Shown in pieces: positions 1-5,281 of a DNA stretch of 5,281 nucleotides. The position numbers and the translations under genes were made by a program. Positions within the stretch are counted from its first letter, which is position 1. Every line of letters starts with the position of its first letter. Location of the stretch: positions 1-5,281 of the forward strand of contig CALZJY010000166.1 of the NCBI GenBank assembly GCA_945787925.1, written 5' to 3'. The stretch comes from an uncultured Anaerosporobacter sp. (GTDB taxonomy: Bacteria > Bacillota > Clostridia > Lachnospirales > Lachnospiraceae). The notes beneath the pieces were generated by a model. It did not search any database and was not told the origin of the DNA. It saw only the letters and a list, made by a program, of their open reading frames with translations.

Positions 1-1
1 T

Positions 2-382
2 GTAAATGGCATCGAGCCAATCACACAGAAACTTGGATGGAGCGAACTCTTTGTCGGTATCATCCTAATCCCAATCATCGGAAATGCAGCAGAACATTCT
101 ACTGCCGTCGTCATGGCCTTAAAAAACAAGATGGACGTTTCACTAGAAATTGCACTTGGCTCCAGCTTGCAAATCATCTTATTTGTTGCACCTGTCCTAA
201 TCTTCTTAAGCCTGCTCTTCACTCCAATGAGCATCGTATTCAATCCATTCGAATTAGTCGCCCTAATCGTATGCGTGCTCATTGCCAACCGTGTTTCTCA
301 AGATGGAGAATCCAACTGGTTAGAAGGAGTACAGCTTTTGGCGGCATATCTGATTCTAGGTGCAAGCTTCTTTATCCTGTAA
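2..382 (+). CDS. Ca2+/H+ antiporter (CaxA/ChaA family), C-terminal part; 5' end outside window
   Basis: This is an integral membrane exchanger of the CaCA/CAX family that moves Ca2+ out of the cytoplasm in exchange for protons. Only the last 126 residues are visible, from a protein usually around 350 residues long. The frame is open from base 2 to TAA at 380-382. Visible residues 27-32 read GNAAEH, the hallmark of the second alpha-repeat of CAX exchangers, with the ion-coordinating Glu at residue 31. After it come KNKMD, GSSLQI and a hydrophobic helix, then a loop with SQDGESNWLEG and a last hydrophobic segment ending at the C-terminus. This order matches the Bacillus YfkE/ChaA type from memory. 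A methionine at 113 is internal and is not the start. A hairpin follows 21 nt after the stop. Family assignment is firm; the exact cation is inferred from the family. Confidence 0.88.
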   Translation, partial: VNGIEPITQKLGWSELFVGIILIPIIGNAAEHSTAVVMALKNKMDVSLEIALGSSLQIILFVAPVLIFLSLLFTPMSIVFNPFELVALIVCVLIANRVSQDGESNWLEGVQLLAAYLILGASFFIL

Positions 383-403
383 AAACGAACTATGAAAGAA
401 ACA

Positions 404-433
404 AGGAAGGCAGCCTTTTGGGGCTGCCTTCCT
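404..433. terminator. Hairpin between convergent genes, probable bidirectional terminator
   Basis: A perfect 12-bp stem is formed by AGGAAGGCAGCC (404-415) and GGCTGCCTTCCT (422-433), with a 6-nt loop. It lies between the antiporter stop (382) and the stop of the degraded minus-strand gene (435), so it could end transcription from both sides. The flanks are only moderately T-rich: GTTATAATTTG follows on the plus strand and TGTTTCTTTC on the minus strand. The hairpin is therefore strong but the U tract is weak. Confidence 0.7.
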
Positions 434-434
434 G

Positions 435-756
435 TTATAATTTGATTCCCTGCTCTAATTGATCTAATGCTTGCGCTACTCTCTTTGCCCTTGTCTCTTC
501 TTTCTTGGCACTACGAATCCACTGACAATACTTCCTCTTTGCTGAATAGGAAAGCGTTTCAAAAAATGTGCGTGCTTCTTTTCTTGTAGCAAGGAAGTCC
601 CATCTTTACGATGGAACCACGATATTCCACTCCGTCAAACTTCGCCACTACCTTCACGCGTTTCGCTCCAAATACAGCTTCCACATCAAATGGCATCTCG
701 ATATACGCTGCATCCTTTTGGGGATGCTTTTTGATTACTGCTTCAAATTTTTGCAC
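435..756 (-). pseudogene. DUF1905 / YdeI-type protein gene, broken by internal deletion and frameshift
   Basis: Two halves of one known protein architecture lie on the minus strand in different frames. The 5' part starts at GTG (756-754), with AGAGG (770-766) nine bases upstream. Residues 1-57 look like a DUF1905 beta-barrel start: KKHPQKDAAYIEMPFDVE, then FDGVEYRGSIVKMG and LPCY. Translation then leaves the family pattern and stops at TGA (561-559). The 3' part, in another frame down to TAA (437-435), reads EARTFFETLSYS, then KRKYCQWI and SAKKEETRAKR, which is the YdeI/OmdA-like C-terminal helical domain found behind DUF1905. From memory of the family, about 45-50 residues expected between the parts are absent, so a deletion of roughly 140 bp of a size not divisible by three best fits. 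The junction is near 582-588. Intact relatives are about 140-150 residues, of uncertain function. A truncated 65-residue product could still be made, but it is unlikely to be functional. Confidence 0.75.
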
Positions 757-862
757 TCTATTTTTCCTCTTTTCTACATATTTTAGTATTTTTTATCATC
801 TATTTCATAGTTTTCCCACTTTGTATATGCCATTTGTCCTTTTTTTGATACTTTTTTAGGTA

Positions 863-868
863 TATAAT
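863..868 (+). promoter_or_regulatory. Candidate -10 box of the lipoprotein-regulator unit
   Basis: TATAAT matches the sigma-A -10 consensus perfectly and would place the transcription start near 875, giving a leader of about 66 nt before the ATG at 941. No good -35 lies at 16-18 bp. TTGATA (845-850) is only 12 bp upstream and TTGTCC (834-839) is 23 bp upstream, while the properly spaced hexamer is a plain T run. A weak or activator-dependent promoter is possible. Confidence 0.45.
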
Positions 869-870
869 CT

Positions 871-885
871 ATTAGCAGGCCTAAT
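871..885. repeat. Short inverted repeat at the predicted transcription start
   Basis: ATTAG (871-875) and CTAAT (881-885) are inverted around 5 bases, three bases downstream of the TATAAT at 863-868. The position suits a repressor site, but with 5-bp arms in AT-rich DNA chance is a real explanation. Confidence 0.25.
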
Positions 886-940
886 GATACATACTGGTTT
901 GCATATAATTATTAATATATCGTAATAAGAGGATTAAAAA

Positions 941-2032
941 ATGTTCAAAAAATCACTTACACTATTAACAATCGCATCCGTTTTATCCATGTCACTAATG
1001 GCTTGCGGATCCAAAGACGCTGGTAAAACAGACAAAAAACCTGCCGAAGTAGTTCTTGTAACTGGCATGAACTCTATTGATGACAAATCCTTCAACCAAG
1101 GTGCTTGGGAAGGCTTAACTCAATATGCGAAAGAACACAATATGGAAACAAAATACTATGACTCACCGGATTCTTCCGAAACATCGATTACTTCTACATT
1201 AGAACTTGCAATTTCCGGTGGCGCTAAAGTCGTAGTTTGTCCTGGTTATTTATTCGAAGTACCTTTAAACAAGGTTCAAGAAAAATATCCAGATGTAAAC
1301 TTCATCTTATTAGATGGTGCACCACATAATGGTGATTACGTTCCAAATATTAATAATAATGTTGCAGCATTTACTTACTCCGAAGAACAATCTGGCTTCT
1401 TAGCTGGTTATGCTACTGTTATGGATGGAAACAAAAAACTTGGTTTCATGGGTGGTAGTGCCGCTCCTGCTGTTGCTCGTTTTGGATATGGTTTCGTTCA
1501 AGGTGCAGAATATGCAGCAAAACAATTAGGTCTTAACAAAGACGATGTAACAGTTGACTACACTTATGTAGGAAGCTATGAAGCAACTCCAGAAAACCAA
1601 TCCAAAGCTGCTGCTTGGTACAACAAAGGCATCGAAGTAATTTTCGGCTGCGGTGGTGGCCTTGGTAACTCCGTTATGAGCGCTGCAGAAGCTGCAAACA
1701 AAAAAGTAATCGGTGTTGACGTAGATCAATCTACAGAATCTCCTACTGTAATTACTTCTGCAATGAAAAACTTATCAAAATCTGTTTACGATGCACTAAC
1801 TGCATATTATAATGGAACTCTAACAACTGGCGTAGCTACAAACTTAGATATTACAACTGGTGGTGTCTTACTTCCAATGGATACTTCTGTATTTACGTCC
1901 TTTAACAAAGAGAACTATGACAGCATCTGCTCCGATTTAGTTGATGGAAAAATCAGCATCTTAAAAAATACGGATGTAGATTCTGTAACAAAACTTCCAT
2001 TAGAATTAGTAAAGGTAACAGAACTTAACTAA
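941..2032 (+). CDS. BMP/PnrA-family nucleoside-binding lipoprotein (ABC transporter substrate-binding protein)
   Basis: This is an extracytoplasmic, lipid-anchored binding protein of the basic membrane protein family (BmpA, PnrA, TmpC). Studied members bind purine nucleosides and pass them to an ABC importer. It has 363 residues, a normal family length. The N-terminus has a KK-containing start, a hydrophobic stretch and a lipobox LMAC with the lipidated Cys at 22, followed by a Lys/Asp-rich linker to about residue 35. The mature fold opens with VVLVTG and IDDKSFNQ (46-53), the typical first-strand and ligand-loop signature. Further family marks are LGFMGG (167-172), ARFGYGF soon after, and IGVDVDQS with ITSAMKN in the second lobe. 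The start is fixed by AAGAGGA (927-933), 7 nt before the ATG. The next gene, a Crp/Fnr regulator, begins 24 nt after the stop, so the two are likely cotranscribed. No permease or ATPase gene is adjacent. Nucleoside binding is inferred from the family; the ligand is not proven. Confidence 0.9.
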   Translation: MFKKSLTLLTIASVLSMSLMACGSKDAGKTDKKPAEVVLVTGMNSIDDKSFNQGAWEGLTQYAKEHNMETKYYDSPDSSETSITSTLELAISGGAKVVVCPGYLFEVPLNKVQEKYPDVNFILLDGAPHNGDYVPNINNNVAAFTYSEEQSGFLAGYATVMDGNKKLGFMGGSAAPAVARFGYGFVQGAEYAAKQLGLNKDDVTVDYTYVGSYEATPENQSKAAAWYNKGIEVIFGCGGGLGNSVMSAAEAANKKVIGVDVDQSTESPTVITSAMKNLSKSVYDALTAYYNGTLTTGVATNLDITTGGVLLPMDTSVFTSFNKENYDSICSDLVDGKISILKNTDVDSVTKLPLELVKVTELN

Positions 2033-2044
2033 TCAGGAAGTAAT

Positions 2045-2051
2045 AAGGAGT
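2045..2051 (+). promoter_or_regulatory. Ribosome binding site of the Crp/Fnr regulator gene
   Basis: AAGGAGT is a strong Shine-Dalgarno sequence 5 nt before the ATG at 2057. It lies inside the 24-nt gap after the lipoprotein stop. With no terminator in that gap, it supports a bicistronic unit and fixes the regulator's start. Confidence 0.75.
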
Positions 2052-2056
2052 CATTT

Positions 2057-2770
2057 ATGAGCAATTACGAAAAGGTGCAAGCATTATTTAAAACCTTAAA
2101 TTCAGATACAAAACACTATTTACAGCAATATTTTAAATGTGCGCCAGACTGGCTTTATGACTCCTTACAGGTTGTTACCTATAAAAGTAATCATACCTTT
2201 ATCGAACAAGGTGAGAAAATCCAGAGCGTACACATCCTTGTAAAAGGAATCGTAAAAGGAACAGATTACCCAATCTTAGGTGCCATGTATGACTTTATGT
2301 GGTTCGATCCGGTAAAGACATTTGGTGCCTTAGAATACTTTGCTGACATCGATACCTTTAATGCAACACTGGTAACAGCGAGTCCATGTACGATGATTAC
2401 ACTTCCACTTGCCGCCTATATCAAATGGATTGAGCAAGATATCAACGCCATGCGAATCGATGCATCTACGACAACCAACCAGCTGCTGTATGAAATCCGA
2501 AGAGAACGCATCTATATCTTTGTACAGGGAACGGATCGTCTTACGTATTTCTTACTCTTGTATTATAAACAATTTGCAATTCAGGGTGCATGTCAGATCA
2601 ATCTAACGAGACAAGAGCTTTCTGATTCCACCGGATTAAGCATCCGGACCGTGAACCGTGGAATCACTGCCCTCTTAGAACAAGGCTGCCTGTTAAAATC
2701 AGGCCCTCAACTTACAATAGGGAAACAACAATATGAACGCTTACAAGAGCTATTAGATGCTCTTTTCTAA
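2057..2770 (+). CDS. Crp/Fnr-family transcriptional regulator
   Basis: A 237-residue DNA-binding regulator with the two-domain Crp/Fnr layout. An N-terminal cyclic-nucleotide-binding-type beta-roll (about 35-125) includes FIEQGEKIQSVHILVKG (48-64) and FGALEYF (89-95). A long dimer helix follows (about 125-157), then a C-terminal winged helix-turn-helix at about 183-213, reading LTRQELSDSTGLS then IRTVNRGI. The usual cAMP-contact pattern (RSA-type segment after FGE) is absent: the equivalent stretch is DTFNATLVTAS with no arginine. The cysteines (28, 111, 179, 211) do not form the N-terminal cluster of oxygen-sensing Fnr. The effector is therefore unknown and may not be cAMP. In the recognition helix, the CRP Arg180-Glu181 positions appear to be Ile196-Arg197, so a TGTGA-type operator is not expected. 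It follows the BMP lipoprotein gene and lies directly upstream of the reductase promoter, making both candidate targets. Stop TAA is 2768-2770. Confidence 0.88.
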   Translation: MSNYEKVQALFKTLNSDTKHYLQQYFKCAPDWLYDSLQVVTYKSNHTFIEQGEKIQSVHILVKGIVKGTDYPILGAMYDFMWFDPVKTFGALEYFADIDTFNATLVTASPCTMITLPLAAYIKWIEQDINAMRIDASTTTNQLLYEIRRERIYIFVQGTDRLTYFLLLYYKQFAIQGACQINLTRQELSDSTGLSIRTVNRGITALLEQGCLLKSGPQLTIGKQQYERLQELLDALF

Positions 2771-2806
2771 AAAGTAGACGATTACGCCGTCTACTTTTTA
2801 TTTTTC
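2769..2806 (+). terminator. Intrinsic terminator of the lipoprotein-regulator unit
   Basis: A perfect 12-bp stem pairs AAAAAGTAGACG (2769-2780) with CGTCTACTTTTT (2788-2799) around a 7-nt loop. A T-rich tail (2795-2806) follows. The stem starts within the regulator's stop codon. It separates this unit from the reductase promoter downstream. Confidence 0.9.
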
Positions 2807-2813
2807 TACAAAA

Positions 2814-2829
2814 AATATTATTTAGTATT
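2814..2829. promoter_or_regulatory. Imperfect palindrome, candidate Crp/Fnr-type operator
   Basis: AATATTATTTAGTATT is a 16-bp dyad in which 6 of 8 base pairs are symmetric. Its centre (2821.5) is about 41.5 bp upstream of the start predicted from the promoter at 2828-2856, the classic class II activator position for Crp/Fnr proteins. It overlaps the first bases of the -35. Since the adjacent upstream gene is a Crp/Fnr regulator, this is a reasonable operator candidate, but AT-rich DNA gives such dyads by chance. Confidence 0.35.
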
Positions 2830-2856
2830 GTCCTTACTTTTAATCTGCTCTATAAT
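2828..2856 (+). promoter_or_regulatory. Sigma-A-type promoter of the nitrite/sulfite reductase gene
   Basis: The -35 is TTGTCC (2828-2833) and the -10 is a perfect TATAAT (2851-2856), with an optimal 17-bp spacer. The start should be near 2863, giving a leader of about 54 nt to the ATG at 2917. It lies just downstream of the regulator's terminator, so the reductase is its own transcription unit. Confidence 0.8.
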
Positions 2857-2916
2857 AGCACAATGGAATTATTAATACATAATTCTACGCTCAAATATAC
2901 TAAAAGGAGATTTATT

Positions 2917-4452
2917 ATGACAAAAAATTATGCTGATGAATTTCGTGCAGATTTAGTAGAATTCAGAGAAATCACACGTAAATTCTATAATAAAGAAATT
3001 ACAGTTCCAGAATACAAAAGTGTTTCTGGTGGCTTTGGAAGTTATGCACAACGTGGCGGAAACGAAGGTATGCTCCGCCTTCGCCTTTGCGGTGGACGCA
3101 TTACGAAAGACTATCTTTCTTTCATTACAGATAGTGTTGAAAAATACAACATTGACTTAATCCATATGACAACTTGTCAAAGCATCCAGCTTCATAACTT
3201 AAGCGTAGATACAATCTGTACGCTAATTGAAGAAGCTTGGGATCACGGCATCATCACTCGCGGTGGTGGTGGAGACTTCCCTCGTAACGTAATGTCTACT
3301 CCTCTTACTGGGGTTATGAAAGAGGAAGCATTCCCTCTTACACCTTATATCGAAGCGGTAGGCGATTATTTATTACAATTCATCAAAGCAGTAAAACTTC
3401 CTCGTAAATTAAAAGTATGTTTCTCTAGCACACCAGACAACTATCCTCACGCTACATTCCGTGACCTTGGTTTCGTTGCAAAAGAAAATGGTACTTTCGA
3501 CGTATACAGCGCTGGTGGCCTTGGACCTCGTCCAAAACTTGGCTTACTTGTAGATGAAAATGTAGATCCATCTAAAGTTCTTTACTATGTAAAGGCCATG
3601 GTAGATACGTTCGTAACTTACGGTAACTACACACAACGTAATAAGGCAAGAACTCGTTTCATGCAAGAATCCCTAGGGGAAGAAGGATACGTAAATGCAT
3701 TCCAAGAAAAATTAAGAGAAGCATTTGCAAGCGAATCCCTTGACCTTACAATCACTCCTGTGGAATTCCACAAAACAGGCGATGGCACGATTACAAATCC
3801 TCGTGTGGTAGAACAAAAACAAGAAGGATTATACAGCGTATTCTACCAACCAGTAGGCGGTAACCTTGTTCCTTCTGTATTACGTGAGCTTACAGATGCC
3901 ATCGTTTCCATGGAAGAAGTGGAAATCCGTCTTACTCCAACAGAAGGCATGTATATCATCAACTTAACTGCAAGCGAAGCTGAGAAAATCCTTGCGATTA
4001 CTGCAGATCATGCTGCAAACTTATTTGAAACTTCTGTTGCTTGTGTTGGTTCTAACACTTGCCAATCTGGCTTAGGAGATTCCCAAGAATTATTATCCCG
4101 TTGCGTAGAAGCCGTTCGTCCTTATAACTTCAAAGATGGCGTTCTTCCTAGAATCTACATTTCCGGATGTCCATCTTCTTGTAGCGCGCATACGACTGCT
4201 ATCCTTGGCTTCCGTGGTGCAATGAAGAAAACAGACGAAGGCATGAAGCCAGCATTCGCAATGTTTGAAAATGGTTGTGACCGTCAAGGAGAAGAACGTT
4301 TTGGTACAGACGCTGGCGTAATGACAGTAGAAGACATTCCTAACTTCTTTATCGATTTAGGACAAGCGATCACAGCTGCAAACAGCACATATGCAGAATG
4401 GATCCAAACAAACCATGATGAATTTGAAGCAATCGCTGCAAAATATATCTAG
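2917..4452 (+). CDS. Siroheme [4Fe-4S] nitrite/sulfite reductase
   Basis: A cytoplasmic enzyme of the NirA/CysI family that carries out six-electron reduction of nitrite to ammonia or sulfite to sulfide on a siroheme coupled to a [4Fe-4S] cluster. It has 511 residues. The first ferredoxin-like half-domain spans about 30-95 (GGFGSYAQRGGNEGMLRLRL), the siroheme domain about 115-280 and the second half-domain about 303-360. The cluster and siroheme ligands are C376-x5-C382 and C418-x3-C422. By hand alignment with E. coli CysI, anion-binding Arg153, Lys215 and Lys217 correspond to R123, K164 and K166, but Arg83 corresponds to Cys87 in TTCQSIQLHN. There is no extra ferredoxin or flavin domain, so a separate electron donor is needed. 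The start at 2917 is chosen because AAAAGGAGA (2902-2910) precedes it at the right distance; an in-frame ATG at 2863 falls on the predicted transcription start and has no binding site. Whether the substrate is nitrite or sulfite cannot be decided from sequence. Confidence 0.9.
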   Translation: MTKNYADEFRADLVEFREITRKFYNKEITVPEYKSVSGGFGSYAQRGGNEGMLRLRLCGGRITKDYLSFITDSVEKYNIDLIHMTTCQSIQLHNLSVDTICTLIEEAWDHGIITRGGGGDFPRNVMSTPLTGVMKEEAFPLTPYIEAVGDYLLQFIKAVKLPRKLKVCFSSTPDNYPHATFRDLGFVAKENGTFDVYSAGGLGPRPKLGLLVDENVDPSKVLYYVKAMVDTFVTYGNYTQRNKARTRFMQESLGEEGYVNAFQEKLREAFASESLDLTITPVEFHKTGDGTITNPRVVEQKQEGLYSVFYQPVGGNLVPSVLRELTDAIVSMEEVEIRLTPTEGMYIINLTASEAEKILAITADHAANLFETSVACVGSNTCQSGLGDSQELLSRCVEAVRPYNFKDGVLPRIYISGCPSSCSAHTTAILGFRGAMKKTDEGMKPAFAMFENGCDRQGEERFGTDAGVMTVEDIPNFFIDLGQAITAANSTYAEWIQTNHDEFEAIAAKYI

Positions 4453-4478
4453 GTAGTTTCGCAATTTCCTATGCGAAC

Positions 4479-4521
4479 AAAAAAGAGTGGCGCACCAATT
4501 TTGGTGCTACCACTCTTTTTT
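4479..4521. terminator. Bidirectional intrinsic terminator between reductase and hemL
   Basis: AAAAAAGAGTGG (4479-4490) pairs with CCACTCTTTTTT (4510-4521) over 12 bp. An inner GCACCAA/TTGGTGC pairing (4492-4498 with 4501-4507) extends the hairpin past a small asymmetric internal loop. The A tract on the left and T tract on the right give a U run in either direction, which suits the convergent reductase (stop 4452) and hemL (stop 4524-4526). Confidence 0.92.
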
Positions 4522-4523
4522 TG

Positions 4524-5281
4524 TTATTGTAAGTCACGTCCTGCTTGTCGGATGATTTCGCAAGTATGATCGATTTCTTCTTGTGTATGTTCCATGGATA
4601 AGAACTGGATTTCATATTGAGATGGTGCCACATAGATTCCATGGTCTAGCATGTAGTGGAAGTATTTCGCAAAGAATTCCGTATCGGACGTAGATGCGGA
4701 TTCAAAATCTACCACTTCTTTGTCTGTAAAGAAGATGCTGAATAAAGAACCTACACGGTTTACCCTGGCATTCGGGAATGCTTCCTGTAATGCTTCTGTA
4801 ATCTGTACCGCGTAACGCTCTAACACCTTATATTTGTCTTCTTGTTCCATCAATGTCTTTATCGTCGTAATCCCTGCTGCTGTCGCAATTGGATTTCCGG
4901 ATAATGTTCCTGCTTGGTATACTCCGCCGATCGGTGCTACGGTCTGCATGATTTCTTTCTTTCCACCATACATTCCCATTGGCATTCCACCACCAATGAT
5001 CTTGCCCAGCGTCGTCATATCTGGAGTTACTCCATAATATCCTTGTGCACCAGAAAGACCCATACGGAATCCTGTGATTACCTCGTCAAAGATTAATACC
5101 GTTCCGTTTTCCCCCGTGATTTCACGTAAGAATGTAAGGAATCCATCCTTCGGAGGAACACATCCCATATTTGCCGCTACTGGTTCTACTACTACGGCTG
5201 CAATTTGGTCTTTATATGCTTCAAATAATGCTTTTACGGACTCTTTATCATTGTATGTCGCAAGTAATGTCGTTTCTGTAT
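4524..5281 (-). CDS. hemL: Glutamate-1-semialdehyde 2,1-aminomutase, C-terminal part; 5' end outside window
   Basis: A PLP-dependent class III aminotransferase-fold enzyme that converts glutamate-1-semialdehyde to 5-aminolevulinate, the C5-route precursor of all tetrapyrroles including siroheme. About 251 of a usual 425-430 residues are visible. The frame runs open from the right edge to TAA at 4526-4524. In order it shows VVVEPVAANMG, then VLIFDEVITGFR with the Asp that contacts the PLP ring nitrogen, then YYGVTPD, then TTLGKIIGGG. In that last motif the Lys (codon 5003-5001) is the Schiff-base lysine. GGVYQAGTLSGNP follows, typical of GSA aminomutases rather than other class III aminotransferases, and a C-terminal domain ends with HGIYVAPSQYE and FLSMEHTQEEID. 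The ATG at 5168-5166 is internal, since the family pattern continues upstream to the edge. The gene is convergent with the reductase and shares its terminator. Other hem genes may lie upstream, beyond the window. Confidence 0.92.
   Translation of the reverse strand, partial: TETTLLATYNDKESVKALFEAYKDQIAAVVVEPVAANMGCVPPKDGFLTFLREITGENGTVLIFDEVITGFRMGLSGAQGYYGVTPDMTTLGKIIGGGMPMGMYGGKKEIMQTVAPIGGVYQAGTLSGNPIATAAGITTIKTLMEQEDKYKVLERYAVQITEALQEAFPNARVNRVGSLFSIFFTDKEVVDFESASTSDTEFFAKYFHYMLDHGIYVAPSQYEIQFLSMEHTQEEIDHTCEIIRQAGRDLQ

Larger units (their letters stand above)
757..940. other. AT-rich divergent intergenic region with no gene
   Basis: These 184 bases separate the degraded minus-strand gene from the lipoprotein gene. 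They hold the ribosome binding sites of both, a perfect TATAAT (863-868), a second TATAAT (904-909) without a convincing -35, and a 15-bp inverted repeat (871-885). Plus-strand open frames through here and into 568-859 are antisense shadows of the broken gene, with low-complexity translations and no good ribosome binding site. No convincing minus-strand promoter was seen. Confidence 0.6.

Noticed and set aside
37..462. Plus-strand 141-residue open frame overlapping the antiporter end
   Set aside because: It is out of frame with the recognisable CAX exchanger sequence and runs into the terminator hairpin.
559..590. Programmed frameshift joining the two YdeI-like halves
   Set aside because: A simple frame change would still leave the central part of the family domain missing, so a deletion is needed in any case.
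559..756. Complete 65-residue minus-strand protein as an intact small gene
   Set aside because: Its first 57 residues are the start of a larger DUF1905/YdeI protein whose C-terminal part continues in another frame, so it is better read as a fragment.
775..790. Second copy of the reductase operator motif upstream of the lipoprotein (shares TTTAGTATT)
   Set aside because: Only 12 of 16 bases match in AT-rich DNA and the site is not palindromic (2 of 8 pairs), so it is not a convincing regulator site.
845..850. TTGATA as a -35 or an Fnr half-site for the lipoprotein promoter
   Set aside because: Its 12-bp spacing to TATAAT is too short for a -35, and there is no matching ATCAA half-site to form an Fnr box.
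568..859. Plus-strand open frames across the YdeI-like gene and the AT-rich spacer
   Set aside because: They are antisense to the broken gene, lack good ribosome binding sites, and encode Phe/Ser-rich low-complexity sequence in the AT-rich part.
1526..1729. Minus-strand open frame inside the lipoprotein gene
   Set aside because: It is an antisense shadow of a clearly coding frame, with no family resemblance. The same applies to the minus-strand frame at 4093-4287 and the plus-strand frames at 4834-5096.
2863..2916. In-frame upstream ATG that would add 18 residues to the reductase
   Set aside because: It lies at the predicted transcription start with no ribosome binding site, while the ATG at 2917 has a strong AGGAG seven bases upstream. 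The extra residues do not look like a family N-terminus.
1..5281. tRNA, rRNA, CRISPR, insertion sequence, riboswitch or a new defence-type system
   Set aside because: No direct-repeat arrays, transposase-like frames, cloverleaf-type sequences or recognisable riboswitch cores were seen on reading both strands. The window is explained by ordinary metabolic and regulatory genes.

Overview
The window looks like chromosomal DNA from a low-GC Firmicute, probably a Clostridia or Lachnospiraceae-type anaerobe. The basis is AT-rich coding sequence, strong AGGAG-type ribosome binding sites, a lipoprotein signal peptide typical of Gram-positives, intrinsic terminators with T tracts, and protein families common in that group. 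Genus-level placement is not possible from the sequence alone.

Layout from left to right: (1) the 3' end of a CaxA/ChaA-type Ca2+/H+ antiporter (+), ending in a hairpin at 404-433. (2) A broken DUF1905/YdeI-type gene on the minus strand (435-756). Its two ends are still recognisable, but the middle is deleted and the ends lie in different frames. (3) A gene-poor, AT-rich divergent region (757-940) holding a perfect -10 box. (4) A two-gene unit (+): a BMP/PnrA-family nucleoside-binding lipoprotein (941-2032) and, 24 nt on, a Crp/Fnr-family regulator (2057-2770), closed by a strong terminator. (5) A well-formed sigma-A promoter (TTGTCC-17-TATAAT) with an imperfect palindrome centred about -41.5, driving a siroheme/[4Fe-4S] nitrite/sulfite reductase (2917-4452). 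(6) A bidirectional terminator (4479-4521) shared with a convergent, partial hemL (glutamate-1-semialdehyde aminomutase) on the minus strand that runs off the right edge.

Functional reading: the reductase needs siroheme, and HemL supplies 5-aminolevulinate for tetrapyrroles, so the right half has a coherent tetrapyrrole theme, although the two genes are convergent and not an operon. The Crp/Fnr regulator sits just upstream of the reductase promoter, and the palindrome at the class II activator position makes it a candidate regulator of the reductase; this is inference. The lipoprotein has no ABC permease or ATPase genes beside it in this window.

No clearly new multi-gene system was found. 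The points most worth a second look are the lipoprotein-regulator pairing, the -41.5 palindrome, an Arg-to-Cys change at a normally anion-binding siroheme-pocket position of the reductase, and the internally deleted YdeI-like gene.
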